Below, piece after piece: positions 51,500 to 60,998 of a stretch of DNA of 64,000 bases. The stretch covers positions 1 through 64,000 of the forward strand of contig JANQJF010000011.1 in assembly GCA_028281765.1 (NCBI GenBank). Direction: 5' to 3'. Source of the DNA: Planctomycetota bacterium. GTDB lineage: Bacteria; Planctomycetota; UBA1135; UBA2386. Numbering within the stretch: position 1 is the stretch's first letter; the number at the start of each line of letters is the position of its first letter. The notes below the pieces were generated by a model. The model searched no databases and was not told where the DNA came from. It saw only the letters and a list, made by a program, of their open reading frames with translations. The position numbers were made by a program, and so were the translations under genes.

Positions 51500-52506
51500 T
51501 TCGAAGAGCCGCCACGTGGCTTGCGGTGCTCACGACGCTCTCGAGCGCGTGGGCACAGAGCTTCTCCGTTCCCGATGCGGATCCGACCTCGGGTGGATGT
51601 GACGCGGTCCCGTTCGGGGGCAGCGTGCATTGGTCGAATCAGCGCGTGCACTTCCTCGTGCACGCGGCGGAGCTCGGCAATGCGCCTGCGAACATCTCGG
51701 AGCTCGCGTTCGCGTCGTGTGGCACGGCGACTTACGAGCACGCGCGGCTGCGCGTCTCACTCGCGCACGTGCCGGCGGGACTGACGCTGTCGCCGACGTT
51801 CGCGACCAACTTGGGCGCGGCCGTCGGTCCGCTGGTGACCGTCCTCGATCAGGTCGATCATCTCTGGTATGCAACTCAGAACACGTGGAGCGTGATCGGG
51901 CTCGAGAGCCGATTCGCGTATGACGGCGTGCACGACGTGCTCGTCGAGATCGAAGCGCTCGGCAGCGGGTTCACGTCCACCGGTCCGGGAACGGCCGGCA
52001 TGCGGAGCGCCGTGGGGCGACCGCGAGTCGGGTTCAACCTCTCGGGGCCGTGGCCGGTGCCGCCTCCGATCGGGACCGTGATCAACAGTGCTCCGAAGGT
52101 CCAGCTTCGCGACAGCGTCGCATCGGCGTCCGTGCACGGTGGCGGCTGCAACGGGATGACGCTCGGATTCGCGGGGGAGCCGACCATCGGTGGGTCCTTC
52201 GACGTGCTCCTGAGCGGGGCGCCGGGATTCTCCGTCGCCGTCGGCCTGCTCGGATACACGATCGAAGCGCCGTATCCCGTGGGCTTGGAGCTCTTCGGGC
52301 TCCCGGAGTGCTCGCTGCGCACGAACCCGTTCCTCGGGCTGCCGCCGGTCGTGACCGATGCCTCCGGCGAATCGTTCGTGACGCTCTCCGTGCCGTCGGA
52401 TCCCGGGGTCGCCGGGCTGCGATTCTTCGCTCAGTGGTTCGTCGCCACGCAGTCGACCGTGCCGCTCGGCACGAGCAACTACGGCAAGTTCGTGCTCGGT
52501 CCGTAG
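51496..52506 (+). CDS. Secreted protein with C-terminal beta module, coupled to upstream gene
   Basis: A 336-residue protein starting at the GTG of GTGA, which overlaps the previous stop. It has a signal peptide (RRAATWLAVLTTLSSAWA). Residues ~20-215 form a beta-rich domain with few charged clusters. The C-terminal ~120 residues (GGGCNGMTLGFAGEPTIGG and onward to SNYGKFVLGP) are the recurring module, with its typical layout: strand pair, a Cys-containing loop, a central SDPGVAGLRFFAQWF-like block and an SN-x-x-x-F-x-x-G end. No enzyme motif is evident. Translational coupling suggests joint function with the propeller protein. Confidence 0.82.
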   Translation: MIRRAATWLAVLTTLSSAWAQSFSVPDADPTSGGCDAVPFGGSVHWSNQRVHFLVHAAELGNAPANISELAFASCGTATYEHARLRVSLAHVPAGLTLSPTFATNLGAAVGPLVTVLDQVDHLWYATQNTWSVIGLESRFAYDGVHDVLVEIEALGSGFTSTGPGTAGMRSAVGRPRVGFNLSGPWPVPPPIGTVINSAPKVQLRDSVASASVHGGGCNGMTLGFAGEPTIGGSFDVLLSGAPGFSVAVGLLGYTIEAPYPVGLELFGLPECSLRTNPFLGLPPVVTDASGESFVTLSVPSDPGVAGLRFFAQWFVATQSTVPLGTSNYGKFVLGP

Positions 52507-52611
52507 CGGTCGTGGAACGCGTCGGTTGACACCGGAACGCGGACGGCGGATCGCGCGCACGCGTGTCTCGTCGGGTGCGCGACGCCCATGGCACATGCGC
52601 GCGATCGAGAT

Positions 52612-55353
52612 ATGCTTTTTCGCCCTGTGACCGCAATTGCGCCTTACCTTGCCGCGATCGTCTCCGGGGCGGCCGCGTTGGTCTATCAGGTGTTGTGGGT
52701 GCGACGCCTGTCGGCGACGCTCGGCGCCGGCTCCTACGCCGTGGCGGTAGTGCTTGCCGTGTTCTTCCTGGGGATGGGACTGGGTGCGTTCTGGGGCGGC
52801 CGACGCGCCGATCGCACGGCGCGGCCGCTGCATCTGTATGCCGCGCTCGAACTGGTGCTCGCCGTGTGGGGAGCGGCGTTCCTGCTGCTGACCTCGGCCG
52901 TCGAGGGTGCGTACTTCGCCGTGGCTCCGATCGAGATCGACGGTGGACTGCACCTGGTCCTGAAGATCGTGGTGAGTGCTGCGGTGCTGCTTCTGCCGTG
53001 CCTGGCGATCGGCGCCACGACGCCGGTTCTCGTGCGCGGCCTGCGCGGTCCTCCGGAGCGCACGGGTTCGCGGATCGCCTGGCTCTACGGTCTCAACACC
53101 CTCGGCGCGGCGGCCGGCAGCCTGATCGCGATCTTCCTTCTCCTGCCGGCTCTCGGCCTCGGCACGTCGCTCTGGGTCGCGGCCGGTGGCAACCTGCTGG
53201 CGGCGTCCCTCGCGCTCGCCGCCCGAAAGCCCGAGATTGCTCCGAGCGCGGTCGCCGTCGAACCTGAGGCGGCCGATCCCGCTCCGGCGCCACGTGACTC
53301 GCTGCTGCTCCAGGTGGCGGCCGTCTCGGGTTTCGTCGGTGTCGCCTACGAAGTGCTGTGGACCCGCGGGCTGGCGGCGCGCTTCACGAGTTCGGTCTAC
53401 AGCTTCGCGCTGATCCTCAGCGCGTTCTTGGTCGCGATCGGAGTCGGTTCGCTCCTCGTCGCGTGGCTCGATCGCCGAGGCTGGATCAGTCTTCGCGGGT
53501 GCGGTTGGTTGCTGGCGGGCTCCGGCCTCGCGGGGATCGCGTCGATGCGAGGTCTCGAGCTCGTCACCGGCACGACGAAGTCGCACGTCGGCACGAGCTT
53601 CGCGCAAGCGCAGTGGGTGGAGGGTCTGTCGGCCCTCGGTGTGATGGTGCTTCCCTGCCTCTTGCTGGGGGCGACGTTCCCCGCCGTCGCGCGCGCCGTG
53701 CACCGCGAACGTGCGCGGCTGGGACGGGACTTGGGCCGCGTCTACCTCGTGAACACCGCGGGCTCGGTGGTGGCGGCGCTGATCGCCGGTTTCGTGCTGC
53801 TGCCCGCGCTGGGTCTGACTTTGTCGATGCTGCTCGTCGGCTGGATCGCGGTCGGGTTCGGGATGCGAGTCGTGGGTTCGAGCTCAGCGACCGCGGGCAA
53901 GCCGGCGCGATCGCTCGCGTCGATTGGCCTGGTGGGGGTCGTCGTCAGTGCGCTCGGGTTCACCGACTTGCGGGCCGTGCGCGACCTGCAGCCGAACGAG
54001 GTCTACATCGAGGGAGCCGCGGCGGCTGTCGCCGTGCTGGATCGAGACGGCAACCGCGCGCTGTGGGTCAATCACTCCTACCGACTCGGGGGCAGTCGGG
54101 GGCGCTACTCGCAGCACCGGCAGGGGCTGCTGCCCGTGTTGCTGCATCCGCAGCCGCGGCGCGCGCTCTTGCTCGGCCTCGGCACGGGGAGTTCGGCCGG
54201 TGCGGTCGCGGCGTACGGGGGGTTGCAGGTCGATGCGGTCGAGATCTTGCCGGAGCTGCGAGAGTTGTTGCCGCAGTTCGAAGCGAGCAACGAGGGGCTC
54301 GTCAATCGGCTCGGTGACGACGTCCGAGTGCTGACCCTCGATGCCCGCCACTTCGTGCGCGGGACCGACCGGACGTACGACGTCGTGATCAGCGACCTGT
54401 TCACGCCCTGGCGAGCCGGCGAGGGCGCGATGTACAGCCTCGAGCACTTCCGTGCGGTGCGCGACGTGCTGGCCGAGCGGGGCCTCTTCTGTCAGTGGCT
54501 GCCGCTTTACCAGCTCGGCGTGGACGAGCTGCGGACGATCACGGCCACAATGCTGGAAGCGTTCCCGCACGTGTCGCTGGCGTGGCTCTACTTCGACCCG
54601 GCGTACCCGACTGTCGGACTCATCGGCTCCGCCGAACCGATGCGAGTCGGCTCCGAGCGGTTCGCGGCCGCTGCACCCGGGACTCCGCGCGCGGCGCTCC
54701 TCGCGAAGAACGGTCTCGACGACGGAGTGGCCAGCGTGGGGGCCTGCTGGATTGCCGACACCGGGCGTCTGCGGAACTGGGTTTCCGGTGTCGTGCCCGA
54801 CACTCTGATCCATCCTCGGAACGAGTTCAGCGCGCCGCGCCAGCACGTCGTGCCGAGGGCCGAGCGGTCGCGCGCCACCGTGGCCGCGGTGCTCGCGCTC
54901 GAGTCCGACGAGCCTGCCGTGGCCGATGCATCCGAGTGGTTCATCGAACTGCCTGAGGCCGTCCGGCGGCAAGCTGCCGGACGCGCGGTCGCGGTCGCGA
55001 AGATCATGGGCTGCACGCTTCCGAACGCCGATACCTTGGCGCAACTCGAGGCGGCGATGGCGAGCGCTCCGGACTGGAACTGGGTGGCCTTCAATCTCGA
55101 GAAGTTCGCTTCGGCCGCCCTCGCCCGAGGCAGCGCCGAGGACGTGACGCGCGTTTCCGCGAGCCTGCGAGCGACGCGCTCGTTCGGGCACATCGGGCAC
55201 TTCCTCGAGGCCCAGCTGGCGCGGCGCAACGGCGATCTGTCCGCGGCTCGTCGAAGCCTGCAGGATTCGCTCCGCTTGAATCCGAACTACGCGCCGAGTC
55301 TGAGGGTGCGAGACGCGGTCGAAAAGGAACTCGCGCGCCCCGGTGGTCGCTGA
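52612..55353 (+). CDS. Fused multi-pass membrane / spermidine-synthase-like protein with TPR tail
   Basis: A 913-residue protein. The first ~440 residues are MFS-like, with about a dozen helices (AAIVSGAAALVYQVLWVRRL, FFLGMGLGAFWGGRRADR). Residues ~490-700 form a Rossmann methyltransferase domain of the spermidine-synthase type: RALLLGLGTGSSAGA, VDAVEILPELREL, DVVISDLFTPWRAGEG. The C-terminal ~90 residues look like a TPR pair (HFLEAQLARRNGDLSAARRS). Such fusions are common in Planctomycetes and Proteobacteria. The acidic residues needed for true polyamine synthesis cannot be confirmed by eye, so the substrate is open. ATG 52612 is preferred; ATG 52588 is a longer option. Confidence 0.85.
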   Translation: MLFRPVTAIAPYLAAIVSGAAALVYQVLWVRRLSATLGAGSYAVAVVLAVFFLGMGLGAFWGGRRADRTARPLHLYAALELVLAVWGAAFLLLTSAVEGAYFAVAPIEIDGGLHLVLKIVVSAAVLLLPCLAIGATTPVLVRGLRGPPERTGSRIAWLYGLNTLGAAAGSLIAIFLLLPALGLGTSLWVAAGGNLLAASLALAARKPEIAPSAVAVEPEAADPAPAPRDSLLLQVAAVSGFVGVAYEVLWTRGLAARFTSSVYSFALILSAFLVAIGVGSLLVAWLDRRGWISLRGCGWLLAGSGLAGIASMRGLELVTGTTKSHVGTSFAQAQWVEGLSALGVMVLPCLLLGATFPAVARAVHRERARLGRDLGRVYLVNTAGSVVAALIAGFVLLPALGLTLSMLLVGWIAVGFGMRVVGSSSATAGKPARSLASIGLVGVVVSALGFTDLRAVRDLQPNEVYIEGAAAAVAVLDRDGNRALWVNHSYRLGGSRGRYSQHRQGLLPVLLHPQPRRALLLGLGTGSSAGAVAAYGGLQVDAVEILPELRELLPQFEASNEGLVNRLGDDVRVLTLDARHFVRGTDRTYDVVISDLFTPWRAGEGAMYSLEHFRAVRDVLAERGLFCQWLPLYQLGVDELRTITATMLEAFPHVSLAWLYFDPAYPTVGLIGSAEPMRVGSERFAAAAPGTPRAALLAKNGLDDGVASVGACWIADTGRLRNWVSGVVPDTLIHPRNEFSAPRQHVVPRAERSRATVAAVLALESDEPAVADASEWFIELPEAVRRQAAGRAVAVAKIMGCTLPNADTLAQLEAAMASAPDWNWVAFNLEKFASAALARGSAEDVTRVSASLRATRSFGHIGHFLEAQLARRNGDLSAARRSLQDSLRLNPNYAPSLRVRDAVEKELARPGGR

Positions 55354-55374
55354 GTGAGGGATCCGAGACCGACG

Positions 55375-55543
55375 CTAGTGCCCCGCGTCCGAAGTCCGCA
55401 TCATAAGTAACCGGCCAATCGACCCGCTCGCTGCGTTGCTGCTCCTCGACTTGTCCACTGACAAGCCGTGTCGTCGCAGCGCCTTGCGCGTGAATCGACT
55501 GACGCGGCTACTTTCGCTACGGACTTCAGACGAGGGACACTAG
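55375..55543. repeat. Fold-back (MITE-like) element, copy B (inverted relative to copy A)
   Basis: A 169-bp element bounded by CTAG, about 96% identical to copy A read in reverse. Tip: CTTGT-CCACTG-ACAAG. It lies between convergent genes. Its last four bases, CTAG (55540-55543), provide the TAG stop codon of the minus-strand FtsX-like gene (stop at 55540-55542), so the insertion defined or replaced that gene's end. No target duplication can be told apart from the palindromic CTAG. Confidence 0.9.
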
Positions 55544-56934
55544 TAGTCCGGCGCCAGGTTTGTCGCGACCTGCGTCATCGAACCCTTCACCGCGGGCATC
55601 AGACCCGCGAGTGCGCCGAGCGCGGTGACACCGCCGACGAGGTAGAGCTCCCACGCTTGGAATGTCGCTGGCTCGAGCCACACGCCGGTCATGTCCTCGA
55701 CGGTTTCGCGCAGCGCCCACGCCGCACCGTGGCACATCAACAGCCCGAGCACGGCGCCGACGAACGACACCATCGCGGCCTCGCCGACGATGATCGTCAA
55801 GATCTGGAATCGTCGCGCGCCGAGCGAGCGCATGATCGCGATCTCGCGGCGGCGCTCGTTCATCGTGTTGTAGATCGCGGCGGTGATCGAGACCGAGGCG
55901 ACGAGGAGCACGAGCCACGCGATCACGATCAGCACGTCGGCCGCGTTGCCGATCTGGCGCAAGAACCTCGGGACCACGTCCTGCGGCCATGCGACCTGCG
56001 CGTCGCTGCGGGTGCCGAACTCCATCCGGAGGATGCGGGCACCGAAGTGATCCTTCGGGTCGGCGACGATCGCCGTCAGTCCCAGCCGGCCAGGCGAGAC
56101 CGGCATCTCCTTCGCGTCCTCTGGCGACTTGCCGGGCGGAATCTCGAGTACGAACACGCCGGCTTCGTGGCCGTCGATCAGGTAGTGCACCGACAGCGGC
56201 AGGTAGATTGTCGTGTCGAGCGGGGAGTTGGTCGGCGCGAGCATGCCGACGACTTTGCACGCCGCCTCGGGGTGTTCGTGGAAGCCGAACTCTCCCATCT
56301 TGCCGTGCACGGGTACGACGACGTCGCCGAGTTCGAGACCGAGCGTGCGCGCAACGCGCGAACCGATCACGCACTGCTTCCACTCGTCGCGCATGAGTGG
56401 TCGGGGCGGTGGGTTCTCGTCGCCCGCACGCTTGCCGTTCTCGTACGCCGTCAGCTGCTCGGCGAACTCCATCAGGTCGTCCCAGCTGAAGCGGAACGAT
56501 TCACCCTCGGCGAACGGCAAGGGTTCCTTCCGCCAGCGGTAGAGCGAGAACATCTCGTCGAGTGTCGCGACGACCGGGAACGCGTGGCTGCTGACGCTGT
56601 CTCCGCGGGCCTGGGGGATCGCGTAGTGGACGCGCCCTCGGCGGCTGATGCCGCGGCCCGACCGCAAGTCCATGCAGGCCTGGAGCGGGAACAGCGCCGG
56701 CGCTTCGCCGACGTTGAAAATCGTGTTCAGCACCAGCTCGAGCTGGCTCGCGTCCTTGGGGCCGAGCACCGCCTGGTAGCCGCCGATGCTGCCTTCGTAG
56801 CGTTGCCGGGTCTGGTCACCCATGGTGAGGATGGCGGCATAGAGTGCGGTGGCGACCGTGATCGAGGTCGTCGTCAGGACGGTGGCGACGAGGCGGATCC
56901 GCAGGTTGCGGGCGCTGATCGACCAGAGCCTCAC
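55540..56934 (-). CDS. FtsX/MacB-like ABC transporter permease
   Basis: A 464-residue protein with the MacB-PCD/FtsX layout: an N-terminal transmembrane helix (IRLVATVLTTTSITVATALY), a large periplasmic domain (~residues 45-300), then three helices with the typical loop MNERRREIAIMRSLGARRF. Such permeases couple a cytoplasmic ATPase to mechanical work on periplasmic partners, as in lipoprotein or macrolide export. No ATPase gene is adjacent, so its partner is elsewhere. The stop codon is formed by the terminal CTAG of the fold-back element, so the native C-terminus may have been a little longer. The 238 bp upstream hold no gene. Confidence 0.87.
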   Translation of the reverse strand: MRLWSISARNLRIRLVATVLTTTSITVATALYAAILTMGDQTRQRYEGSIGGYQAVLGPKDASQLELVLNTIFNVGEAPALFPLQACMDLRSGRGISRRGRVHYAIPQARGDSVSSHAFPVVATLDEMFSLYRWRKEPLPFAEGESFRFSWDDLMEFAEQLTAYENGKRAGDENPPPRPLMRDEWKQCVIGSRVARTLGLELGDVVVPVHGKMGEFGFHEHPEAACKVVGMLAPTNSPLDTTIYLPLSVHYLIDGHEAGVFVLEIPPGKSPEDAKEMPVSPGRLGLTAIVADPKDHFGARILRMEFGTRSDAQVAWPQDVVPRFLRQIGNAADVLIVIAWLVLLVASVSITAAIYNTMNERRREIAIMRSLGARRFQILTIIVGEAAMVSFVGAVLGLLMCHGAAWALRETVEDMTGVWLEPATFQAWELYLVGGVTALGALAGLMPAVKGSMTQVATNLAPDY

Positions 56935-57172
56935 GAGCTCGCTCCCGGCTTGCCAAGGGCGACGCGCGCGTCTTCGTCTCGCGGATGGGTCATGCTTCGG
57001 GAGGGAGAATACGCAGAAGGTCGCGAAGTCGTCGCCATTCGATCCGGCTTTCGGCGCCGAGAGTTCGCTGGCGACATCGATTGCAGTCGATCTGTAGTAT
57101 CCTCACGGCTCATTCCCGGCGGCGCCAGCGTCCGGCTGCATCGTCGTTTCTCAGAGACCCAAATCCACTTCC

Positions 57173-57574
57173 ATGAGAACCCTCTGCCTGATTTCGTTCG
57201 CTCTGCTCACGGCCCTCGCCGGCTGCACCTCCGAAGCCACGGAGTCGTCGGCCGGCTCCGGCGCTCTTGCCGGTCACTGGTCGCAACACGTGGAAGGCGG
57301 CGGTCATGGCATGACGCTCGAGTTTGACTCCGCGAGCGACAAGCTGATGGTGCACACGGCACCGGCGGAAGACGGCACCCATGATCACCTGAGCGGGAAC
57401 TACTCGGTCGACGACAAGACCAAGATGGTCACCGTCAACTGTGAGCTGCTCGGTGCGGGCAAGGGCGACGTTTGGACGGGCAAGATCGAAGGCGATCACC
57501 TGAACATCGCGTCCGGCGAAACGAAGCTGTCGTTCCACAAGGGCGGTGACCCGCACGGTCACGAGCACAAATAG
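57173..57574 (+). CDS. Small His-rich lipoprotein
   Basis: A 133-residue protein with a classic lipobox (LALAGC-type, MRTLCLISFALLTALAGC; Cys18 lipidated). The mature part is short and beta-rich: GHWSQHVEGGGHGMTLEFD, SGNYSVDDKTKMVTVNCELL, then a His-rich tail HGHEHK. The arrangement (AGHWSxH, then a strand series) resembles small lipocalin-like or META-type folds, but the match is weak. Scattered histidines suggest possible metal binding. No neighbour gives a functional clue. Confidence 0.78.
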   Translation: MRTLCLISFALLTALAGCTSEATESSAGSGALAGHWSQHVEGGGHGMTLEFDSASDKLMVHTAPAEDGTHDHLSGNYSVDDKTKMVTVNCELLGAGKGDVWTGKIEGDHLNIASGETKLSFHKGGDPHGHEHK

Positions 57575-57665
57575 AGCGCCGGTTGGTGTCCGTTCCTTCG
57601 CACGCGGGCGCAACCCGTCCACCGAGAACGAGGCGCCGAGGAGCGTGGATCGTGTCGTCTGCTCG

Positions 57666-59108
57666 TCAGTAGGGGATCACGATGGAATCGACGTGTGGCA
57701 CCGCGCCACTCATCCGGTTGGCGACGAGTGTGATCCGGTATTGAACGAACGCTCGGCCATCCGCGACGTCGATGGTGCTCGACCACAGGGTTGCATTGGC
57801 GCCGGTAACGTCGTCCGCACCTCGATACTCCAACGCGACCGAGGTGCCCGGCGGCTCGATCGTAGCGACCAGCGGCGTTCGGTAGTCGGCGCCGATTGCG
57901 CCGGCGCGCCACGGCGATGTCGCTTCGGTCCGCACACGGGCGAACTCGATCTGAAGGTCGTACATCGCGTTGTCGCCTTGCCCCGTCGTGACCGTGCTCG
58001 GATCGAGGGGGGCGCCGGGCGTTCCGTTCGCGAAGTTTCGCGCTGAAGGTGGAGGGCTCGACGGCACCATCAGCCGCACGTGCTGACCGTTGACGCCGAG
58101 TGCACTTGGGTCGGGAGCTATCGCGAGATCGATCAAGAGACTGCCTTCTCCGTCGTACGAAAACGGTGTGGTCGGGATCGGGTAGTCGACGTATCCATCC
58201 CCGCGCAGGTCCGTCGGCTGCAACGTGTAGGGTCCCGAATACGTCATGGTCGGCGTCTCGCCCGGTAGCACGTTCTGCGCGAACGTCGGGTCGAGCCCAG
58301 AATCCGGGAACACGGCCGTGCCCGACAGCGGACCGATCGTGTAGTCGGGGACGACCGCACTGTGCGACAGCGAGATGTCGATCTGGGAGAACGAGTCGGG
58401 CAGCACGACGTTGCCGAACGCGCGCCAGCGAATCGCGGTCACGAGCTCGGCCTCGCCTGTCGCGCCGATGTCTTCCGCACGAAACACGATCTGACAGCGG
58501 GAGCCATTGGGGTTCATCGGTGTGAACACGGGGTAACTCCACGGGACAGTTCCGCCCCCGAGCGAGACGGTTCGGTGTGTGCGGACGCGCACGCCTCCTC
58601 CGGCGATGACGTCGTGGACGCTCGTGTCGAAGTTCCCCGTGAAGCCGTCGACTGTCGGCGTGTCGAACGTGTCCTCGATCGCGTGTTGCGTCGCGTGGAA
58701 TGCGAAGCTGGCCGGGTTGCTCGCCGTGAACACGCCGTTCACGGCGGAAGGACTCAGCGAGAATGCCTGCAGGTGTCGCTGGATGCCTGCTAGCGCCGGG
58801 TTCGGAGCGAACCCGAGATCGAACGAGAGCTCACCGACGACCGGCATGAAGAACGAGAACACCTCGTAGGTGTCAGGACTCAGGCCGAGGTAGAGGGTCT
58901 CGCCGAGGGCATGGACCGGGCCGCTCGTCGCGTCCCACAGGACGGCAGTCAGTTGGTTCGGCACACCCGAGACGGTCACGGCGATTGTGTCGCCAGTCGT
59001 TCGAATGCCCGGATCAGGGATGAACAGTGCCGGAAGAGTGCCCTGGGCAGCGAGTGACGTCGCAAGGGCAAAGAGGGGAAGGCAGCGTTGTGCACGCGAG
59101 TAGCTCAT
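57666..59108 (-). CDS. Secreted protein with N-terminal beta module
   Basis: A 480-residue protein with a signal peptide (SRAQRCLPLFALATSLAAQ), started at the ATG at 59108 with GGAGA upstream. Residues ~25-135 are a variant of the beta module otherwise found at C-termini here: GDTIAVTVSGVPNQLTAVLW, a central MPVVGELSFDLGFAPNPALA and a hydrophobic SN-containing end. The remaining ~340 residues are beta-rich (VIAGGGVRVRTHRTVSLGGG, ALEYRGADDV), with no recognised enzyme motif. It precedes nothing on its strand within 90 bp except the convergent lipoprotein. Confidence 0.8.
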   Translation of the reverse strand: MSYSRAQRCLPLFALATSLAAQGTLPALFIPDPGIRTTGDTIAVTVSGVPNQLTAVLWDATSGPVHALGETLYLGLSPDTYEVFSFFMPVVGELSFDLGFAPNPALAGIQRHLQAFSLSPSAVNGVFTASNPASFAFHATQHAIEDTFDTPTVDGFTGNFDTSVHDVIAGGGVRVRTHRTVSLGGGTVPWSYPVFTPMNPNGSRCQIVFRAEDIGATGEAELVTAIRWRAFGNVVLPDSFSQIDISLSHSAVVPDYTIGPLSGTAVFPDSGLDPTFAQNVLPGETPTMTYSGPYTLQPTDLRGDGYVDYPIPTTPFSYDGEGSLLIDLAIAPDPSALGVNGQHVRLMVPSSPPPSARNFANGTPGAPLDPSTVTTGQGDNAMYDLQIEFARVRTEATSPWRAGAIGADYRTPLVATIEPPGTSVALEYRGADDVTGANATLWSSTIDVADGRAFVQYRITLVANRMSGAVPHVDSIVIPY

Positions 59109-59170
59109 GAGATGTCTCCGTTGGTTGGAGTGCGTGCCTCGACCGGCGGATCGGTTCCCCGATTCTCGCG

Positions 59171-60517
59171 CTACTTTCTCGCGCGCGGCGCGATCCACAC
59201 GGCGTGGGCGCTACGTGAGGATCCCATGCAGCGGACCCGCAACTCGATCCGGTGCATGCCGCTCACGTCCACGTGAAAATCGACGGCGGAGCCGATGTGG
59301 GTTCGGTCGATTCGCGGCGACGTCCAGAGCGTGCGGCCATCACCGGCGATTTCGAACTCTAGTTCGGATCCGAACGGGGCACCCGAGTCCGCGAGGGCCA
59401 CGCTGCCGTGGAGGGACCCGTACTTGTCGCCGAACGCGTAGCCGACGTGGGTCAACGCAGCGTCGTCGGCGGGGTGGGTGAACAGGCCCGCGCGGATCGG
59501 CTTGCCGTCGAACTCCACTTTCCCATCGAGTTCGTCGCCCTTCTCGAGCTCGGCGTAGCCGACCACCGAGTCGGTTTCGCGGAGTGACGCGAGCAGAGTC
59601 GGTTTCCGCTCGGGTTCGCGGTCGGCGAGGAACTGCTCGATTCGGCGTTCCAGGTCGAGCCGCTGCGCGTCGTCCCGTGACGCGTGTCGCGCGGCCTCGA
59701 GCCAATGTGCCGCTCGGTCGAGGAGTCTCTGGCGGAACATCGAGGCATGCTCGTGGGACGCGATGCGCCGCCACTTCGCGGAGAGCGCGAGGCAATCGCC
59801 GCTTTCACTCGGTTTGTCCGCGTCCGCGTTGCAGGCTGCTTCGAGGTCGGGACCGAGGCGGGAGAGAATCGGGCGTGCTGCATTCCAGTCCCGTCGGTGC
59901 AGGTGGAAGTCGGCGACCGCCCGCAGTGCCTTCGTGGTCGGACTGTCGTGGAGGCGCGCGAAGTGACCGTGGAGTTCCTCACACTTCTTCGTCGCTCGCT
60001 TGAGCCAGCCGACCTTTGCCTTCCTTGCGGCGGCGCGACCGATCGATGCGAGCGTGCGCGCGTGTGCGAAGTCCTCGGAGGCGAGCGAAGTGTCGAACAA
60101 AGCCAAGCACCGTGCCGCGATTTCGACTTTGCCGGCCCGGTCCTTCTTCTGTTTCAGCAGGCGGCGAAACACCGGCATGTACAGCTCGATCGGCGCGACG
60201 TCGTAGTGTCGTTCGATCTGATCGAGCGTCGAGAGGCAGTCCTGCGCTTGGCCGAGGGACTCGTTGGCGTCCGCGAGGCACATCAGCAGGGCGTAGTGAC
60301 CGGTGCCGGGGGCGTAGTCGGAGATCTTCCTCCGTAGTTTCTTCGCGAACCCCGCCGGGTCGGATTCGCGCAACGGATCCTCCTGAATGGCGGCGAGTGC
60401 GTCTCGCAGGCTCTCGGGGCTCGGTGGCGAGACCTTGTTTCGCGCGTGTTGGCCGATCGCTAGGTTGCCCGAGAGCAACAAGAACAACAGGACGCACAGT
60501 CCGCTGAGTTTCGGCAT
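59171..60517 (-). CDS. Secreted helical-repeat protein with C-terminal NPCBM-like domain
   Basis: A 448-residue protein. A signal peptide (LSGLCVLLFLLLSGNLAIGQ) is followed by ~290 residues of helices with TPR-like periodicity (HYALLMCLADANESLGQAQD, CLSTLDQIERHYD, KALRAVADFHLHRRDWNAA). The final ~130 residues match the NPCBM carbohydrate-binding module: IRAGLFTHPADDAALTHVGY, YGSLHGSVALADSG, GDGRTLWTSP and HRIELRVRCMG. NPCBM domains bind glycans and are common in planctomycete secreted proteins. It is followed at 62 bp by the secreted beta-module protein on the same strand. Confidence 0.82.
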   Translation of the reverse strand: MPKLSGLCVLLFLLLSGNLAIGQHARNKVSPPSPESLRDALAAIQEDPLRESDPAGFAKKLRRKISDYAPGTGHYALLMCLADANESLGQAQDCLSTLDQIERHYDVAPIELYMPVFRRLLKQKKDRAGKVEIAARCLALFDTSLASEDFAHARTLASIGRAAARKAKVGWLKRATKKCEELHGHFARLHDSPTTKALRAVADFHLHRRDWNAARPILSRLGPDLEAACNADADKPSESGDCLALSAKWRRIASHEHASMFRQRLLDRAAHWLEAARHASRDDAQRLDLERRIEQFLADREPERKPTLLASLRETDSVVGYAELEKGDELDGKVEFDGKPIRAGLFTHPADDAALTHVGYAFGDKYGSLHGSVALADSGAPFGSELEFEIAGDGRTLWTSPRIDRTHIGSAVDFHVDVSGMHRIELRVRCMGSSRSAHAVWIAPRARK

Positions 60518-60539
60518 GGCGGGGTCTCGGTTTCGGCGA

Positions 60540-60998
60540 TCATTTCGACTGTTCCGGATTCGGGTCGGTGCTGAGCTGGATTTCGTAGCGGGCCCCTTCG
60601 AGGAGCCGCGGATCGAGACCGTCAGGAAGGTCGATCTGGATCTGAACAGGTGCTTTTCCTGGGACGCGAATCGTCAGCGGGTGGACATGCCCATCTTCGA
60701 TCGTGATCGAATGTGCTCCTGCGTCCACGGGCTGGCCGTCGATTTCGATTTCGAGATCCACGGGGATGGATCGCATCCACCGGTGGGTGCCGTACGTCGC
60801 TGCGGCGCACAAGAACACGACGACCGGGATCAGCCAAATCCGCTGCGCGAGGGCTCGGCTCGGCCCCGTCTCGCCGGCTCGCTTCGCGAACTCCTCGGGA
60901 TCGGCTGACCCGAACCAATGCTGTTCGCGGAGCTTGTCGAACATCTCGTCGACGGCAGCCTGCACGCGGTCCGAATCCGGCTTTCCGTCCCCGCTCAC
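60540..60998 (-). CDS. Membrane partner of ECF sigma factor (putative anti-sigma, no zinc motif)
   Basis: A 152-residue protein starting at a GTG that overlaps the sigma-factor stop (GTGA). A cytoplasmic helix (VQAAVDEMFDKLREQHWFGS) is followed by one transmembrane segment (IWLIPVVVFLCAAATYGTH) and a periplasmic beta domain of ~80 residues (VDLEIEIDGQPVDAGAHSIT). Coupling to an ECF sigma gene is the usual context of an anti-sigma factor. The common zinc anti-sigma motif H-x3-C-x2-C is absent, so the binding mode would be different. Function inferred from position and topology only. Confidence 0.65.
   Translation of the reverse strand: MSGDGKPDSDRVQAAVDEMFDKLREQHWFGSADPEEFAKRAGETGPSRALAQRIWLIPVVVFLCAAATYGTHRWMRSIPVDLEIEIDGQPVDAGAHSITIEDGHVHPLTIRVPGKAPVQIQIDLPDGLDPRLLEGARYEIQLSTDPNPEQSK

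Noticed and set aside
52526..52531. TTGACA as -35 box of a promoter before the spermidine-synthase-like gene
   Set aside because: No TATAAT-like -10 sequence at 16-19 bp spacing in this GC-rich stretch.
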